Numbered from the stretch's first letter, positions 1 through 10,544 are shown. The stretch: 64,000 bases of DNA from Burkholderia sp. WP9 (GCF_900104795.1 NZ_FNTG01000003.1:124001-188000), one strand, 5' to 3'. The notes: generated from the letters alone by a model not told the origin. Numbers and translations: made by a program.

Positions 1-396
1 GAAGTTGCAAAGCGCTTGACTGAGCGCACTCAAGACTTGCTGGTTCTGAATCAGGCCAAGGCGAAACTGAGCGAGGAAAAGCTGGCGCTCGCTGGTCGGT
101 ATGCCGAAGCGACCAGGCAAGTGGTCGCACGTACTCACGAAATTCAGAACCTCACGCAGGCAAAGGCGCAAGTCGAAGACGAAAAGCTGACGCTCCAAGG
201 GTGGCATGACGAGTCCAGCAAGCGGGCGGCAGAGCATCTCCAGAAAGTCGATGCGTTGCAACAACAGATTCAGAGCCTTCAGGTCTGCGATGCTGAAATG
301 GAGCAGCGCCAGCAACTAGTGCAAGAGGAAATGGTTCGAGCCGAGGCTCAACTCGACATGATTAAGGGCATGATGCTTCGAGAACCAGAACTATGA
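1..396 (+). CDS. C-terminal part of a coiled-coil protein (5' end outside window)
   Basis: The frame is open from base 1 and ends with TGA at 394-396, so only the last 131 residues are visible and the gene starts upstream. A TTG at 16 is the first possible start codon inside the window but is probably internal. The sequence is rich in Lys, Glu, Gln and Ala with heptad-like spacing, which predicts a long continuous coiled coil. A sub-repeat of the form QAKAxLxEEKLxL occurs twice, near residues 18-30 and 54-66. The stop overlaps the next start (ATGA), so the two genes are probably translationally coupled. Coiled-coil tails like this occur on glycosyltransferases and chain-length or scaffold proteins of polysaccharide loci, but the visible part does not identify the family. 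Confidence 0.7.
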   Translation, partial: EVAKRLTERTQDLLVLNQAKAKLSEEKLALAGRYAEATRQVVARTHEIQNLTQAKAQVEDEKLTLQGWHDESSKRAAEHLQKVDALQQQIQSLQVCDAEMEQRQQLVQEEMVRAEAQLDMIKGMMLREPEL

Positions 397-2249
397 GAAA
401 GGTGCGGGCGAAGTTTCGTCACGAGGCATCGTCTAATAGACTCGTTCAGCCTGTGACTGTCGTCGAGATCGCATCCGAGCCTTCCGTTGTCCCCTACGAC
501 GAGAGCTTGCTCGATCAAGCGCGCACGCAATGGCAGTTCGGTGACTGGCGAAGCCTCGCACAACTCGAGCACGGCGTCTTGCAATATCACCCGGAACGCG
601 CCAACCTCGCTCTACTGGCTGCGGCCGGTCGACTACAAATCGGCCATATTGAGGAAGCCACGCAATTCATCCGATACGCCAGTAATTGGGGCGTTAGTAC
701 GAAGCTGGTTTGCCAGATCCTCGTCGCAGGCGTTTATAACAGCCTGGGTCGCGCCGCGTTGCTTGCTGGCAACGTACCGCGAGCGCTCGAACACTTCGAA
801 TCTGCCATAGATATCGGGATGCCGGATACCGACAGGAGGCTGTTAGCCCAGGCGCGCATCAATCAGCAGTGTAGCGAGCTCGGCATGCCGCCCGTTCCTT
901 TCGAAAGTGGGCTTGATCGCGCTCGTCCTGTGAAGGCATCTCGAGATTCGCACCGGGGCTTTGGTGTTGTGCAACTCGCAGAAGTCAAGCTTGGCGACGC
1001 ATGGGCTGGCAACACGATCAATACAGTCATCTTCCGTCACCACGGCATTGTCACTCATCAAGGGAAGCAGACCACTGCTTTCTATGTGGACGCAAATACC
1101 CTGCGCGTGGTGCAACGCAACCTGGAGACTAATGATGTCCGCGTTCATGACATCATCGGCGAGTACAACCTTTACGATGCCCACAACAGCATAAGTCTCG
1201 CGTTCGATCGCGCAAACCATCTGCACATCTGCTACGACCATCACGCAACCCAACTTCGATATCGCCGTAGTCTTCGGCCGAACGATATTACGGGCTGGGC
1301 CGATGAATCGCCTATGACGGGGAAGCTGGAAGAGAAGGTGACGTATCCGACGTTCATTCAGCCGCATCACAATTTTCCGCTTACGTTGCTTTATCGCGAT
1401 GGCGTACACAACAAGGGTAACGCACACTTCAAAACCTATGACGAAGCGTCCAGAAGTTGGACGGACCGTCCGTCGCCAATTCTTAGCGGCAGCGACTCGA
1501 ATCCTTGGACCAGTAACGCCTATTGGAACCATCCGGCCATCGGTCACGATGGCAGTCTGCATCTGAGTTTCGTCTGGCGCACCAGTCCGCTGGGTGATGA
1601 ACAACGCATCAACAACGTCAATGTCGGCTATGCCTTCTCCACGGATAATGGGATTAGTTGGTTAACCTCGAAAGGCCGCAGCTACCAGCTTCCTATCACG
1701 CAGGTGAATGTCGAGACAGTGCATCCGGTCTCGCCTGGCAGCAATCTCATTAACCAGTGCAGTATGGCGCTCGACAGCCAGAATCGACCGCATATCGTCT
1801 TTTACGCTGATGACCCGGACGGTATTCCACAATATCAGCACCTGCGCTTCGACGGAAAACAGTGGCATCATAAGACGGTGTTGCAACGTACTGATCCCTT
1901 CACGCTTAAAGGAGCGGGGACTCTACAGATTCCGATAAGTCGCCCGGAGATTGTCCTTGATGGACATGACAATGCCTACCTGATTACCCGCGGAGATCAC
2001 AGCCAGGGGCGAATGACTGTGACGATGCTGCCGGCGCCGGATTACATGTGGTCCACCGAAAACACGAAAATCATCTGGGATGAGGATCTCGCGTTCGCCG
2101 AGCCAGTCATCGACCGAGTACGCTGGGAACAAGAATATGTACTCAGTTTGTTGCTGCAGCACAATCAACAACCGGATCATGACATTGGTCATCAGTCGAT
2201 GCTTCGCCCGGTCACATTGCTTGACATCCAATTTCTTCCGAAACGCTGA
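393..2249 (+). CDS. BNR_4 beta-propeller protein with N-terminal helical region, no signal peptide
   Basis: This is a 618-residue protein starting at an ATG that overlaps the previous stop by 4 bp. Residues about 35-170 look like TPR-type helical hairpins (for example the LAQLEHGVLQYHPERANLAL and GNVPRALEHFESAIDIGMPD stretches). Residues about 200-610 match the BNR_4 family: repeated blocks such as LAFDRANHLHICYDHH and a later HPAIGHDGSLHLSFVWR are the hallmark Asp-rich blades with His-containing loops. BNR_4 proteins are beta-propellers found among polysaccharide-binding and polysaccharide-degrading enzymes. No signal peptide or membrane segment is seen, so the protein may act in the cytoplasm or leave by a non-Sec route. 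The next gene starts 7 bp downstream. The catalytic role and substrate are unknown. Confidence 0.75.
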   Translation: MRKVRAKFRHEASSNRLVQPVTVVEIASEPSVVPYDESLLDQARTQWQFGDWRSLAQLEHGVLQYHPERANLALLAAAGRLQIGHIEEATQFIRYASNWGVSTKLVCQILVAGVYNSLGRAALLAGNVPRALEHFESAIDIGMPDTDRRLLAQARINQQCSELGMPPVPFESGLDRARPVKASRDSHRGFGVVQLAEVKLGDAWAGNTINTVIFRHHGIVTHQGKQTTAFYVDANTLRVVQRNLETNDVRVHDIIGEYNLYDAHNSISLAFDRANHLHICYDHHATQLRYRRSLRPNDITGWADESPMTGKLEEKVTYPTFIQPHHNFPLTLLYRDGVHNKGNAHFKTYDEASRSWTDRPSPILSGSDSNPWTSNAYWNHPAIGHDGSLHLSFVWRTSPLGDEQRINNVNVGYAFSTDNGISWLTSKGRSYQLPITQVNVETVHPVSPGSNLINQCSMALDSQNRPHIVFYADDPDGIPQYQHLRFDGKQWHHKTVLQRTDPFTLKGAGTLQIPISRPEIVLDGHDNAYLITRGDHSQGRMTVTMLPAPDYMWSTENTKIIWDEDLAFAEPVIDRVRWEQEYVLSLLLQHNQQPDHDIGHQSMLRPVTLLDIQFLPKR

Positions 2250-2256
2250 GTACTAA

Positions 2257-5200
2257 ATGCAGAACAAAACCAACACGCCGCTTTCGCTTGGCAACGCTTT
2301 CATGCGCGCAGGGAATTACGAACACGCCATTCGCCACTACGCTGAAGTGTTGATCAGGACTCCGGAGCTGGCCAAGAGTATTTCAGCTAACCTTATTATG
2401 ACAAGGCAGAGATATGTCAAGAGTAGACGAGGTGCAAGCAAGCTGAAAGCTGGGGTGTGCGGCTGGGAGCTAGCTCACAATGCGGCCGGACGAGTATATA
2501 CGTTGGCCACGTTGTACGAGACTTTTGCCGATGTCGAAATCATTGGCAGTCTGTTCCCTCAATTTGGCCGGGAGGTCTGGGAACCGATCCGCAAGACGCA
2601 GATGGTCAAACACAGTTTTGTGGTCGAAGATGGAACGCAATTCTTGGAACAAGCTATTCGGCTGGTTTCCGAACATCCATACGACATCGTTCACCTTTCC
2701 AAGCCTCGCGCTCCCAACATCCTTTTTGGCGCATTGTACAAGTTGTTTTGGGGCGCCAAAGTCATCTTGGATATTGATGATGAAGAACTCGCCTTCGTTC
2801 AGGCAGATTCGCCCATTAGTCTGGATGAGTATCTGAGGCAATATGATCAATTGCCCGCACTTACGAATCTGGCTGGCCCGGATTGGACGCGAATTGCTGT
2901 TGGCGCGGTTGATGGCTTCGATGGCATTACGGTCTCAAACCCTGCCTTGCAAAGCCGCTACGGCGGTGAGATTGTTCGACATGCTCGTGATGAGCATGTT
3001 TTCAAGCCGTCGCCTGAACTCAAAAAACTCAGCAGATCGAAGTACGGTCTGCCACAGGACAAGAAGATAGTTCTGTTCTTCGGGACTCCGAGAGCTCACA
3101 AAGGATTGGTCGATATCGCTGAAATTATCGGCTCTCTAAATCGGGATGACGTGCTGTTTGTGGTCGCGGGTGATTTTTCTGATCAAGCGCTAAAGAGCAA
3201 GCTGCAGAAAATTAAAGGCTGCATGACAACGTTCCTGCCGAATCAGCCGTTCGCCGACATTCCGCAGATCGTCGCAATGGCTGACGCCTGCATTTTTCTG
3301 CACGACGGCGGACTGGCTGCGCGATTCCAGGTGCCGGCAAAGCTATCGGATGCGCTGGGAATGGGTGTCCCGGTATTGGCGAGCGCCTCGCCGGCGATCG
3401 AGGACCTGCTTCGGCTTGGTGCAATCGAAAAGGTATCGGCTCAAAATCTGAAAGACCGGCTCGAAAACGTGCTCAGATCATCGGCAGAACGAAGCGGGCA
3501 GGTAGCGGCAGGATTTTCCGTGTTTTCCGATCTCCTTTCGGTCACGGCGTGCGCCAAGAAGCTGAGGCGCTGGCTTGAGCAGTTACCTTGCTCGAATAAG
3601 GATCAGCCGGCTCGGATTCTCGAAGCGTTGCTCTCTTCGACCGGCAATGCGCGTGCGACCGTCTCTGGAGGATTGGCAGAGCGCGCTGCGCATACCGACA
3701 GCGCGACATTGAGCGAACAACATTCGAATCAAGGACGCAAGCCCGAGTTCAGGTCGGGTAACGATGCGTTCATGCTGCGCGTATTGCGACCCATGTCGCG
3801 GATCGCTGTCGTCGTAAATGCTATGAACGAGGAAAGCTGGAATCAAGCCTTGTGCGTTCTGCCTTGCCTGAGACAACGCCATGACTTGTTCATGCTCAGT
3901 TCTATCGACGTGGAGCACGCGTCCTTCAGCGATCTGACGGCCTCGGTTACGAAAGTGAGCGGAGCTGACGGCGAAGGCAATGCTCAAAGTTTCTTGAGAC
4001 TGGCGAGCTCTCATGTCTTCGACGAGTATCAGGCGGTCTTCTGGCTAGCGCCAGGAGAAGGGCGCGATGACAAACTTGCGGAAGGCGCCGGGATGGTTTC
4101 GGAATTCATCGCAGATCCTGATTGGGGTATTCGAGCAGAAAGCGTTCTGACGATCCCGAGTGACGTTGCTAATCGGCACCTCATGAACAGGGTCAAGACC
4201 GCACTGTCTCGCTTGGGATTGAGCGCTTCGTCGGAAGCGTTGTCGGTGCCCGAAGGTGCGGGGGTCTGGCTGAAGCCGTTCCTATTGCGAGGTCTTGCGG
4301 CCGCAGTGTGGCCGAGCGAGCTAGTTGGCCGGACGAACAGCGAAGGTCTTCCGGGACGGAACATGGTTCTGGGAGTCATGTCGTCTCTGGCCCGATCATC
4401 GCGCCTCGATGTTCGCAGCAAGCCAGTCGAGAAGATGTCCGAGGGAACTGATATTCGTCGGCGCGAGGTGAAAACAATCGCCTTCTACCTGCCTCAATAT
4501 CACCCGATTCCGGAAAATGACTTGTGGTGGGGAAAGGGGTTTACGGAATGGACCAACGTGACGCGAGCTCGCCAGTTGTTCAGAAATCACTATCAACCTC
4601 GCGTGCCAACCGACCTCGGATATTACGATCTTCGACTTGAGGATACTCAAGTCGCTCAGGCACGACTGGCGCGCGAATACGGAGTTCACGGGTTTTGCTA
4701 CTACTACTATTGGTTCGACGGCAAGAAGCTTCTCAACCAACCGATCGAGCAGATGGCGCGATCGAAGAACATTGATACCGGCTTCTGCGTTTGTTGGGCT
4801 AATGAGAATTGGTCGCGCAACTGGGATGGACAGAATCGTCACGTCCTGATGGAGCAATCGTATACGCTCGAGAGCAATATCGCGCTAATTCTGGAACTGA
4901 TCCCGATGATGAAGGATCCGCGCTGGATTCGCCACAATGGAAAACCGGTGATGATGGTGTATCGCATTTCAATTATACCGAACTGGCTCGAGACGGCCGC
5001 AGCCTGGCGTGACGAATGTAGAAAGGCGGGTCTTGGTGAGATTCATCTTTGCGCGGTGCGATTTGGTCTTGAAACCTTGCACGGATCTCCTGAAGATCAC
5101 GGGATTGACAGTTACGTGCTGTTTCCGCCGCATGAGGCAGAGCGCGTAGACTTGCGCGACAAGGCGCAGGATCTTCATAAGGACTTTGGCGGTCAATTGT

Positions 5201-7662
5201 TTGACTACACCGCAGTGGTCGATGGCGACCTCGCCAAGCACAACGATGATTATGCTTGGCCGGTTCATCGTGGCGCGATGCTGGGATGGGACAATACCGC
5301 CCGTCGACTGACGGATGCGAGAATTTTCCATGGCGCCACTCCTTATGGCTTCCGCCACTGGATGAAGGGGATTCTCGAGCAGGAGCAAAAGTTTAACAAG
5401 AACAATGAGTCTCTGATTTTCGTCAATGCCTGGAATGAGTGGGCCGAGGGCACCTATCTCGAACCGGACCAGCGTTGGGGACGTTCTTACCTCAGAGCGA
5501 TCGCTTCAGCTGCGGAATCCACTCCAGGAGTGACAATGCCTGTTCTGCCCGAGGGTGTCGCGTCTCAAGTTCGCGGTGGGGCAATGCGCGAGCAATTGGG
5601 CAATTCGTTGACTGATGGTGGCTCGTTTGCTCGACCCAGATGGAGTAAGGGGGAAAGGGAGCACAATCCGGATTGGCCGACCATATTGCTTTGCGCTCAC
5701 ATCTCCGGGCATCACCTCTTCGGTGGCGAACGGAGTCTGCTGGATGTTTTGTCTGCCTTGGCTGATCAACCTGTCAATGTGGTAATGACGCTTCCCTCGG
5801 GCGGGAATCCGCACTACGTCCGCGAAATATGTGTGCGCAGTCTGGGGGTTTATGCGTTTTTCTATCCGCAATGGAGAAAAGACCGCGATAGTTATGCCTG
5901 GCTAACAGTGACCTTCGCCGACATCATCGCCCGCCACGCGGTCGATGTCGTTCATGCCAATACGATCGTGCTGCTCGAACCGCTGGAAGCTGCTGCTCGT
6001 ATGCACCGAACGCGTGTGATTCATGCGCGTGAGTTGGTCTCGCTCGACGATCCGCTGCGCGAGCAGATTGGACTCAACGCTAGCGAGATCATCGCTCGGG
6101 TCTTCGATCGTTCGGACTGGGTAATCGGAAACAGCCGTGCCACTTGTCAGCTATTCTCGCGCCCGGGGAGAACCCTCTACATCCCGAACGCCGTCACGAT
6201 GGCTGACTTCGATCTCGGAAACAAATTCGGCAGCACGATCAAGTTCGGCATCGTTAGTTCCAATATCCCGAAGAAGGGGGTCGTGGACTTTGTGGAGGTT
6301 GCCCGTCGTGTCGCCAGCCGCGCTTCAAGAGCTCGTTTCGTGATCGTCGGCCCGGTGACTGATCAGGCAAAGCAGTGGCAGGAGGAAGTAGAGCAAGGAG
6401 TACGTCCGAATAACCTTATCGTTGCGGGGTATGCAGAGCATCCGCGAAAGGCGATGTCGGAACTGAATGTCTTGTTGAATCTGTCTCATTTTGCTGAAAG
6501 TTTTGGCCGAACGGTGGCCGAAGGAATGGCGGCACGTCGGCCCGTTATTGCGTATGACTGGGGTGCCCTCGGCGAGTTGGTGCAGCACGGAAAAACCGGC
6601 TATCTCGTGCCTTTTCGGGATATCGATGGTGTTGTTGAGGCCGTGGTCCGATTCTGCGAAGATGAAAGTCTGATTCCCCGTATGGGGGAGGCAGGACGCG
6701 ACTTCGTTGGTCGCCATTTCGCGCAAGCGTCTTTGCGGGCAGCCGTTTTGGACGCGTACGGACAGATTCTTGGCAGTAAGAATTCGGCGGAGTCGACCAC
6801 GATTTCCAAATCGCCTGCTGCCCGCACGGTCGGATGTGCACCGCGGACCACGATCATCGTGCCGGTGTACAACGCCGCTTCGGTAGTGCGCGATTGTCTG
6901 ACATCCGTCTTGAAGCATACCGATCTGGTCCGTGATCGACTCATTGTCATAGATGACGGCAGTCCAGACGCGAATATCTCACCCATGCTCACCGAGTTCG
7001 AAGGGATCGCGGGGGTTACGATCCTCAAGAACCGGACGAATATCGGCTACACGAAAACTGTGAATCGGGGCATTCGAGAAGCAGGAAGCGACGATGTAGT
7101 GCTATTGAACTCTGATACCGTCGTCACGCCTCGTTGGCTGGAAGGCCTGCGTGCCGCTGCCTATCGTCGTGCGAAGATTGCAACCGTGACGGCGATGAGT
7201 GACAACGCCGGAGCCTTTTCCTTTCCAAGGTTCAATGAGCACTGCCCGCGACCGGCGCACCTGAGTCATGAGGAATACGCCTTGCTCGTCACTCAGGCAA
7301 CCTATGCATGCGAGGCGCCAGAGGTACCTACAGGTTCAGGGTTCTGCCTGTATATTCGTCGGGCTTTCATGGAAGAGTGCGGGATATTTGACGAAGAAAG
7401 CTTTCCGCGTGGTTACGGGGAAGAGAATGATTTCTGTATGCGTGCCTACAGAACGGGCTGGCGTAATCTGATCTCCCCGTGGTCGTTCGTTTATCACGTT
7501 CGGACAGCTAGCTTTAAGGGCGAAAAACCCGCTTTGGTCAAGGCGGGCGTCGACGTTGTCACGAAGCGCTATCCGGATTATGCGCAGTTGGTAAAGACGA
7601 GTTTCGCCAGCACAGAGATGATGAAATTGCGGGACGCGGCGGCACAAGCAATCAAGCCCTGA
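2257..7662 (+). CDS. Multidomain glycosyltransferase: GT4 - WbsX - GT4 - GT2
   Basis: An 1801-residue protein with four recognisable catalytic modules. Residues about 60-440 form a GT4-like GT-B module (VLFFGTPRAHKGLVDIAEII). Residues about 515-720 are unassigned. Residues about 738-1085 form a WbsX/GH99-like module with the diagnostic motifs KTIAFYLPQYHPIPEND, WANENWSRNWDG and VNAWNEWAEGTYLEPD. Residues about 1140-1505 form a second GT4 with an E-x7-E-type motif (ESFGRTVAEGMAA). Residues about 1530-1780 form a GT2 (TTIIVPVYNAA, then a NSDT metal-site motif and ENDFCMRAYRTGWR). Fusions of this kind assemble the repeat unit of O-antigen, capsule or exopolysaccharide on the cytoplasmic face. 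It has no membrane segments. It follows the BNR_4 gene by 7 bp, so co-transcription is likely. The sugar specificities cannot be read from the sequence. Confidence 0.9.
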   Translation: MQNKTNTPLSLGNAFMRAGNYEHAIRHYAEVLIRTPELAKSISANLIMTRQRYVKSRRGASKLKAGVCGWELAHNAAGRVYTLATLYETFADVEIIGSLFPQFGREVWEPIRKTQMVKHSFVVEDGTQFLEQAIRLVSEHPYDIVHLSKPRAPNILFGALYKLFWGAKVILDIDDEELAFVQADSPISLDEYLRQYDQLPALTNLAGPDWTRIAVGAVDGFDGITVSNPALQSRYGGEIVRHARDEHVFKPSPELKKLSRSKYGLPQDKKIVLFFGTPRAHKGLVDIAEIIGSLNRDDVLFVVAGDFSDQALKSKLQKIKGCMTTFLPNQPFADIPQIVAMADACIFLHDGGLAARFQVPAKLSDALGMGVPVLASASPAIEDLLRLGAIEKVSAQNLKDRLENVLRSSAERSGQVAAGFSVFSDLLSVTACAKKLRRWLEQLPCSNKDQPARILEALLSSTGNARATVSGGLAERAAHTDSATLSEQHSNQGRKPEFRSGNDAFMLRVLRPMSRIAVVVNAMNEESWNQALCVLPCLRQRHDLFMLSSIDVEHASFSDLTASVTKVSGADGEGNAQSFLRLASSHVFDEYQAVFWLAPGEGRDDKLAEGAGMVSEFIADPDWGIRAESVLTIPSDVANRHLMNRVKTALSRLGLSASSEALSVPEGAGVWLKPFLLRGLAAAVWPSELVGRTNSEGLPGRNMVLGVMSSLARSSRLDVRSKPVEKMSEGTDIRRREVKTIAFYLPQYHPIPENDLWWGKGFTEWTNVTRARQLFRNHYQPRVPTDLGYYDLRLEDTQVAQARLAREYGVHGFCYYYYWFDGKKLLNQPIEQMARSKNIDTGFCVCWANENWSRNWDGQNRHVLMEQSYTLESNIALILELIPMMKDPRWIRHNGKPVMMVYRISIIPNWLETAAAWRDECRKAGLGEIHLCAVRFGLETLHGSPEDHGIDSYVLFPPHEAERVDLRDKAQDLHKDFGGQLFDYTAVVDGDLAKHNDDYAWPVHRGAMLGWDNTARRLTDARIFHGATPYGFRHWMKGILEQEQKFNKNNESLIFVNAWNEWAEGTYLEPDQRWGRSYLRAIASAAESTPGVTMPVLPEGVASQVRGGAMREQLGNSLTDGGSFARPRWSKGEREHNPDWPTILLCAHISGHHLFGGERSLLDVLSALADQPVNVVMTLPSGGNPHYVREICVRSLGVYAFFYPQWRKDRDSYAWLTVTFADIIARHAVDVVHANTIVLLEPLEAAARMHRTRVIHARELVSLDDPLREQIGLNASEIIARVFDRSDWVIGNSRATCQLFSRPGRTLYIPNAVTMADFDLGNKFGSTIKFGIVSSNIPKKGVVDFVEVARRVASRASRARFVIVGPVTDQAKQWQEEVEQGVRPNNLIVAGYAEHPRKAMSELNVLLNLSHFAESFGRTVAEGMAARRPVIAYDWGALGELVQHGKTGYLVPFRDIDGVVEAVVRFCEDESLIPRMGEAGRDFVGRHFAQASLRAAVLDAYGQILGSKNSAESTTISKSPAARTVGCAPRTTIIVPVYNAASVVRDCLTSVLKHTDLVRDRLIVIDDGSPDANISPMLTEFEGIAGVTILKNRTNIGYTKTVNRGIREAGSDDVVLLNSDTVVTPRWLEGLRAAAYRRAKIATVTAMSDNAGAFSFPRFNEHCPRPAHLSHEEYALLVTQATYACEAPEVPTGSGFCLYIRRAFMEECGIFDEESFPRGYGEENDFCMRAYRTGWRNLISPWSFVYHVRTASFKGEKPALVKAGVDVVTKRYPDYAQLVKTSFASTEMMKLRDAAAQAIKP

Positions 7663-7829
7663 AGGATAGTCGTTAGAGTGGCTTATGGATGCAGGGCAGC
7701 CGGTATTTTCTTCAAGGCAGATTTGGGAGAGATTCATCTCTCAGCCCAGCCTTTCTATGGGACCAGCAGTGTGAAATGTGAGACGAGGGCGCATGACGCG
7801 AGTGGAGAGCGCTCATCGATGAAAACGTT

Positions 7830-9239
7830 ATGAGATTCATGTTGAAAATACCGAACTATCTTGCCACATGCCTACTTCTCCTGAGCTCCGTGTTTTGTTC
7901 CGCCTCAAGGGCTACGGAATCCAACGATACCTCACGGTGCACAGCCATGGCACCTGAAGTGAAGATCGATCGCGTCTGGGGAGGTACGCGCCTTGGTTTC
8001 GACGCATTGGACGACAAGGGTTTCGTTTATATCGCTTATTACGATGCTGATCGTTGGCTGTCTGTCGTAAAGGTGAATAAATGTACTGGAGCGCAGGAGA
8101 AGAAGAGAGTTCCCACGCGCTTTGTCGGGTGGGATGCCCATAACGTGATTGTCCTGGCGCTCGATGATTCGAATCGTCTGCATGTTTCGGGCAATATGCA
8201 CGTGTCCCCGCTCGTATACGCACGCATGGATGCGCAGGATCAGTTGGAAGGGCTCGGTTCAACACGGTCAATGGTGGGAAAAGACGAATCGCAAACAACC
8301 TATCCTTATTTCTTTCGTTTTCCGGATGGCGCATTGGGGTTCTCGTACCGGTCGGGACATAGCGGAGACGGCATCGAACTGATCAATCGGCTGCAAGGGC
8401 AGAAGTGGGTCCGCTGGAGCGATCGACCCATATTCGCGCCGAATTCAGGTAAGAATACGGTAAACGCCTATCATTCGGACTTCGTTCGTGGGCCGGATGG
8501 CTTCTTTCACGTTGCCTGGGTTTGGCGTGAAAACTATTTCGTCGAGACTAACTTCAGTGTCAATTATGCGAAGAGCAAGGACTTGAAGAAATGGGAGAAC
8601 AGCGAGGGCGACCCGGTCTCGCTACCCATAACTCCGTCGTCTGCCGAGGTAGTCGATCCCGTTCCGGAACGTCATGGCCTGCTCAACAATGTTCGTTTGG
8701 GATTCGACAGGGCTGGTCGACCGGTCATCTCTTACCTGAAGTTCGACGCGACCGGAGCGACGCAATTGTTTCACGCTCGCCGTGAAAATGGCGGTTGGAA
8801 GTCGGTACCCGCAACCAATTGGACCTATCGATGGGATCCGAGGGGCGGCGGTACGATTCCGGGCGAAATCAGCTTCTCAGGGGTGAGGGTAAGCAACGGA
8901 CGTCTGATTGAGCAGGTTCATCAACGGGAAATCGGGACGAAGACCTTGGCTTACGATGATGATTCGCTCAAGGTGCGCGAGATATCTAGTCCTGATATAT
9001 GGGCTCCGACAATCTCAATCAAAGACCGCATACCACCCAACGGCGCTGCGATCAATGTTCGTGCCGTAAGAGATGGGAACGCGGTGGCGCATGATGTTAA
9101 TCGTCACTATGCAATCTCCTGGTTCAGTCTTCCCGCGGATAATCGGGACAAACCTAGGGAGTGCGAGTCTTCGGAAGTCTCCTGCAATTCCGTGTCTGAC
9201 TTGGTCCTGCATGTGTTGCCAAATGCGCCTGAACACTGA
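7830..9239 (+). CDS. Secreted BNR_4 beta-propeller protein
   Basis: A 469-residue protein with a Sec signal peptide: basic start MRFMLK, hydrophobic CLLLLSSVF, and a likely cut after SRA near residue 28. The rest matches BNR_4: GWDAHNVIVLALDDSNRLHV near residue 110, then SYRSGHSGDGIELINR and further Asp-rich blades. It is a second, exported relative of the 393-2249 product, which suggests it binds, trims or cleaves the locus polysaccharide outside the cytoplasm. BNR_4-type propellers include polysaccharide lyases, but the catalytic residues are not assigned here. A 167-bp gap separates it from the large glycosyltransferase and 135 bp separates it from the dehydrogenase gene, so it may have its own promoter. 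Confidence 0.8.
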   Translation: MRFMLKIPNYLATCLLLLSSVFCSASRATESNDTSRCTAMAPEVKIDRVWGGTRLGFDALDDKGFVYIAYYDADRWLSVVKVNKCTGAQEKKRVPTRFVGWDAHNVIVLALDDSNRLHVSGNMHVSPLVYARMDAQDQLEGLGSTRSMVGKDESQTTYPYFFRFPDGALGFSYRSGHSGDGIELINRLQGQKWVRWSDRPIFAPNSGKNTVNAYHSDFVRGPDGFFHVAWVWRENYFVETNFSVNYAKSKDLKKWENSEGDPVSLPITPSSAEVVDPVPERHGLLNNVRLGFDRAGRPVISYLKFDATGATQLFHARRENGGWKSVPATNWTYRWDPRGGGTIPGEISFSGVRVSNGRLIEQVHQREIGTKTLAYDDDSLKVREISSPDIWAPTISIKDRIPPNGAAINVRAVRDGNAVAHDVNRHYAISWFSLPADNRDKPRECESSEVSCNSVSDLVLHVLPNAPEH

Positions 9240-9374
9240 TTTCCGTAGATTCTCCAGGTCGCTAGTTCGATGTTACGAAATGAAGTGGGCTCTGGAACCT
9301 GAACGCGTACAAGGGCCGCTCGAACCGGCCACAAGGCTATCGATAATTTCCTCACGCATTTGTGAGACTCTCGC

Positions 9375-10544
9375 ATGAAAATCGCAATCGCAGGCACCGG
9401 CTACGTCGGCCTTTCCCTCGCAGCCCTACTCGCTCAACATCACGAGGTCGTCGCTCTTGACATCGTCCCTGAGAAAGTGGCGATGCTCAACCACAGGCAA
9501 TCCCCGATCGAAGACGTCGAGATCGAGGACTTCCTGCGCCATAAGCCATTGAACTTCCGCGCCACGCTGGACAAGGAAGACGCATACGCCAACGCCGACT
9601 ACGTCATCATCGCGACGCCGACCGACTACGATCCGGAGACAAATTACTTCAACACGCGCTCGATCGAGGCGGTGATCCGCGACGTAGTGCGCATCAACCG
9701 CAAGGCCGTGATGGTGATCAAGTCGACCATTCCGGTCGGCTACACGGAACGCACGCGCGCCGCATTCGACACCGATAAGCTGATCTTCTCGCCCGAGTTT
9801 CTCCGCGAAGGCAAAGCGCTGCACGACAATCTGCATCCGTCACGGATCGTCGTGGGAGAGAACTCCGAGCGCGCCAGAACCTTCGCGAACCTGCTCAAGC
9901 AAGGCGCGGAAAAAGAGGACATTCCGACGCTGTTCACGGGCAGCACGGAAGCCGAGGCGATCAAGCTGTTCGCCAATACCTACCTCGCCATGCGGGTGGC
10001 GTACTTCAACGAGCTCGATACCTACGCCGCCCAGCATGCTCTGGATACGCACCAGATCATCAACGGCGTTTGCCTCGATCCGCGCATCGGCGGCCATTAC
10101 AACAACCCGAGCTTCGGTTATGGTGGCTACTGTCTGCCGAAGGATACGAAGCAGCTTCTGGCCAATTATCGCGACGTTCCGCAGAACCTGATCCATGCAG
10201 TCGTCGAATCGAACAGCACGCGCAAGGATTTCATTGCTGAGAGCGTACTCAAGCGCAAGCCGAAAGTCGTCGGAATCTACCGCCTCGTGATGAAGGCGGG
10301 TTCGGACAATTTCCGCGCCTCGAGCATTCAGGGGGTGATGAAGCGGATCAAGGCGAAGGGTGTCGAAGTTATCGTCTACGAGCCGGCTATGCACGAAGTA
10401 GAGTTTTTCAATTCCAGCGTTGTGAACAATCTCGTCGAATTCAAGCGCAGCGCGGATGTCATCGTGGCAAACCGTATCACCAGCGATCTCACCGATGTGG
10501 CCGACAAGGTCTACACGCGCGATCTGTTCGGCGGGGACGCATGA
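9375..10544 (+). CDS. ugd: UDP-glucose 6-dehydrogenase (nucleotide-sugar dehydrogenase)
   Basis: A 389-residue protein of the UDP-glucose/GDP-mannose dehydrogenase family, which oxidises UDP-glucose to UDP-glucuronate with two NAD+. The N-terminal Rossmann motif is GTGYVG (residues 7-12). The middle-domain motif [13 protein letters not shown] and the catalytic-cysteine motif [12 protein letters not shown] (Cys253) are intact, as is the [19 protein letters not shown] substrate loop. The length is typical of the short bacterial (enterobacterial-type) enzymes. It begins the tightly overlapping gene run and should supply a uronic acid for the polysaccharide. A related hexose or HexNAc-uronate role cannot be excluded. 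Confidence 0.93.
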   Translation: MKIAIAGTGYVGLSLAALLAQHHEVVALDIVPEKVAMLNHRQSPIEDVEIEDFLRHKPLNFRATLDKEDAYANADYVIIATPTDYDPETNYFNTRSIEAVIRDVVRINRKAVMVIKSTIPVGYTERTRAAFDTDKLIFSPEFLREGKALHDNLHPSRIVVGENSERARTFANLLKQGAEKEDIPTLFTGSTEAEAIKLFANTYLAMRVAYFNELDTYAAQHALDTHQIINGVCLDPRIGGHYNNPSFGYGGYCLPKDTKQLLANYRDVPQNLIHAVVESNSTRKDFIAESVLKRKPKVVGIYRLVMKAGSDNFRASSIQGVMKRIKAKGVEVIVYEPAMHEVEFFNSSVVNNLVEFKRSADVIVANRITSDLTDVADKVYTRDLFGGDA

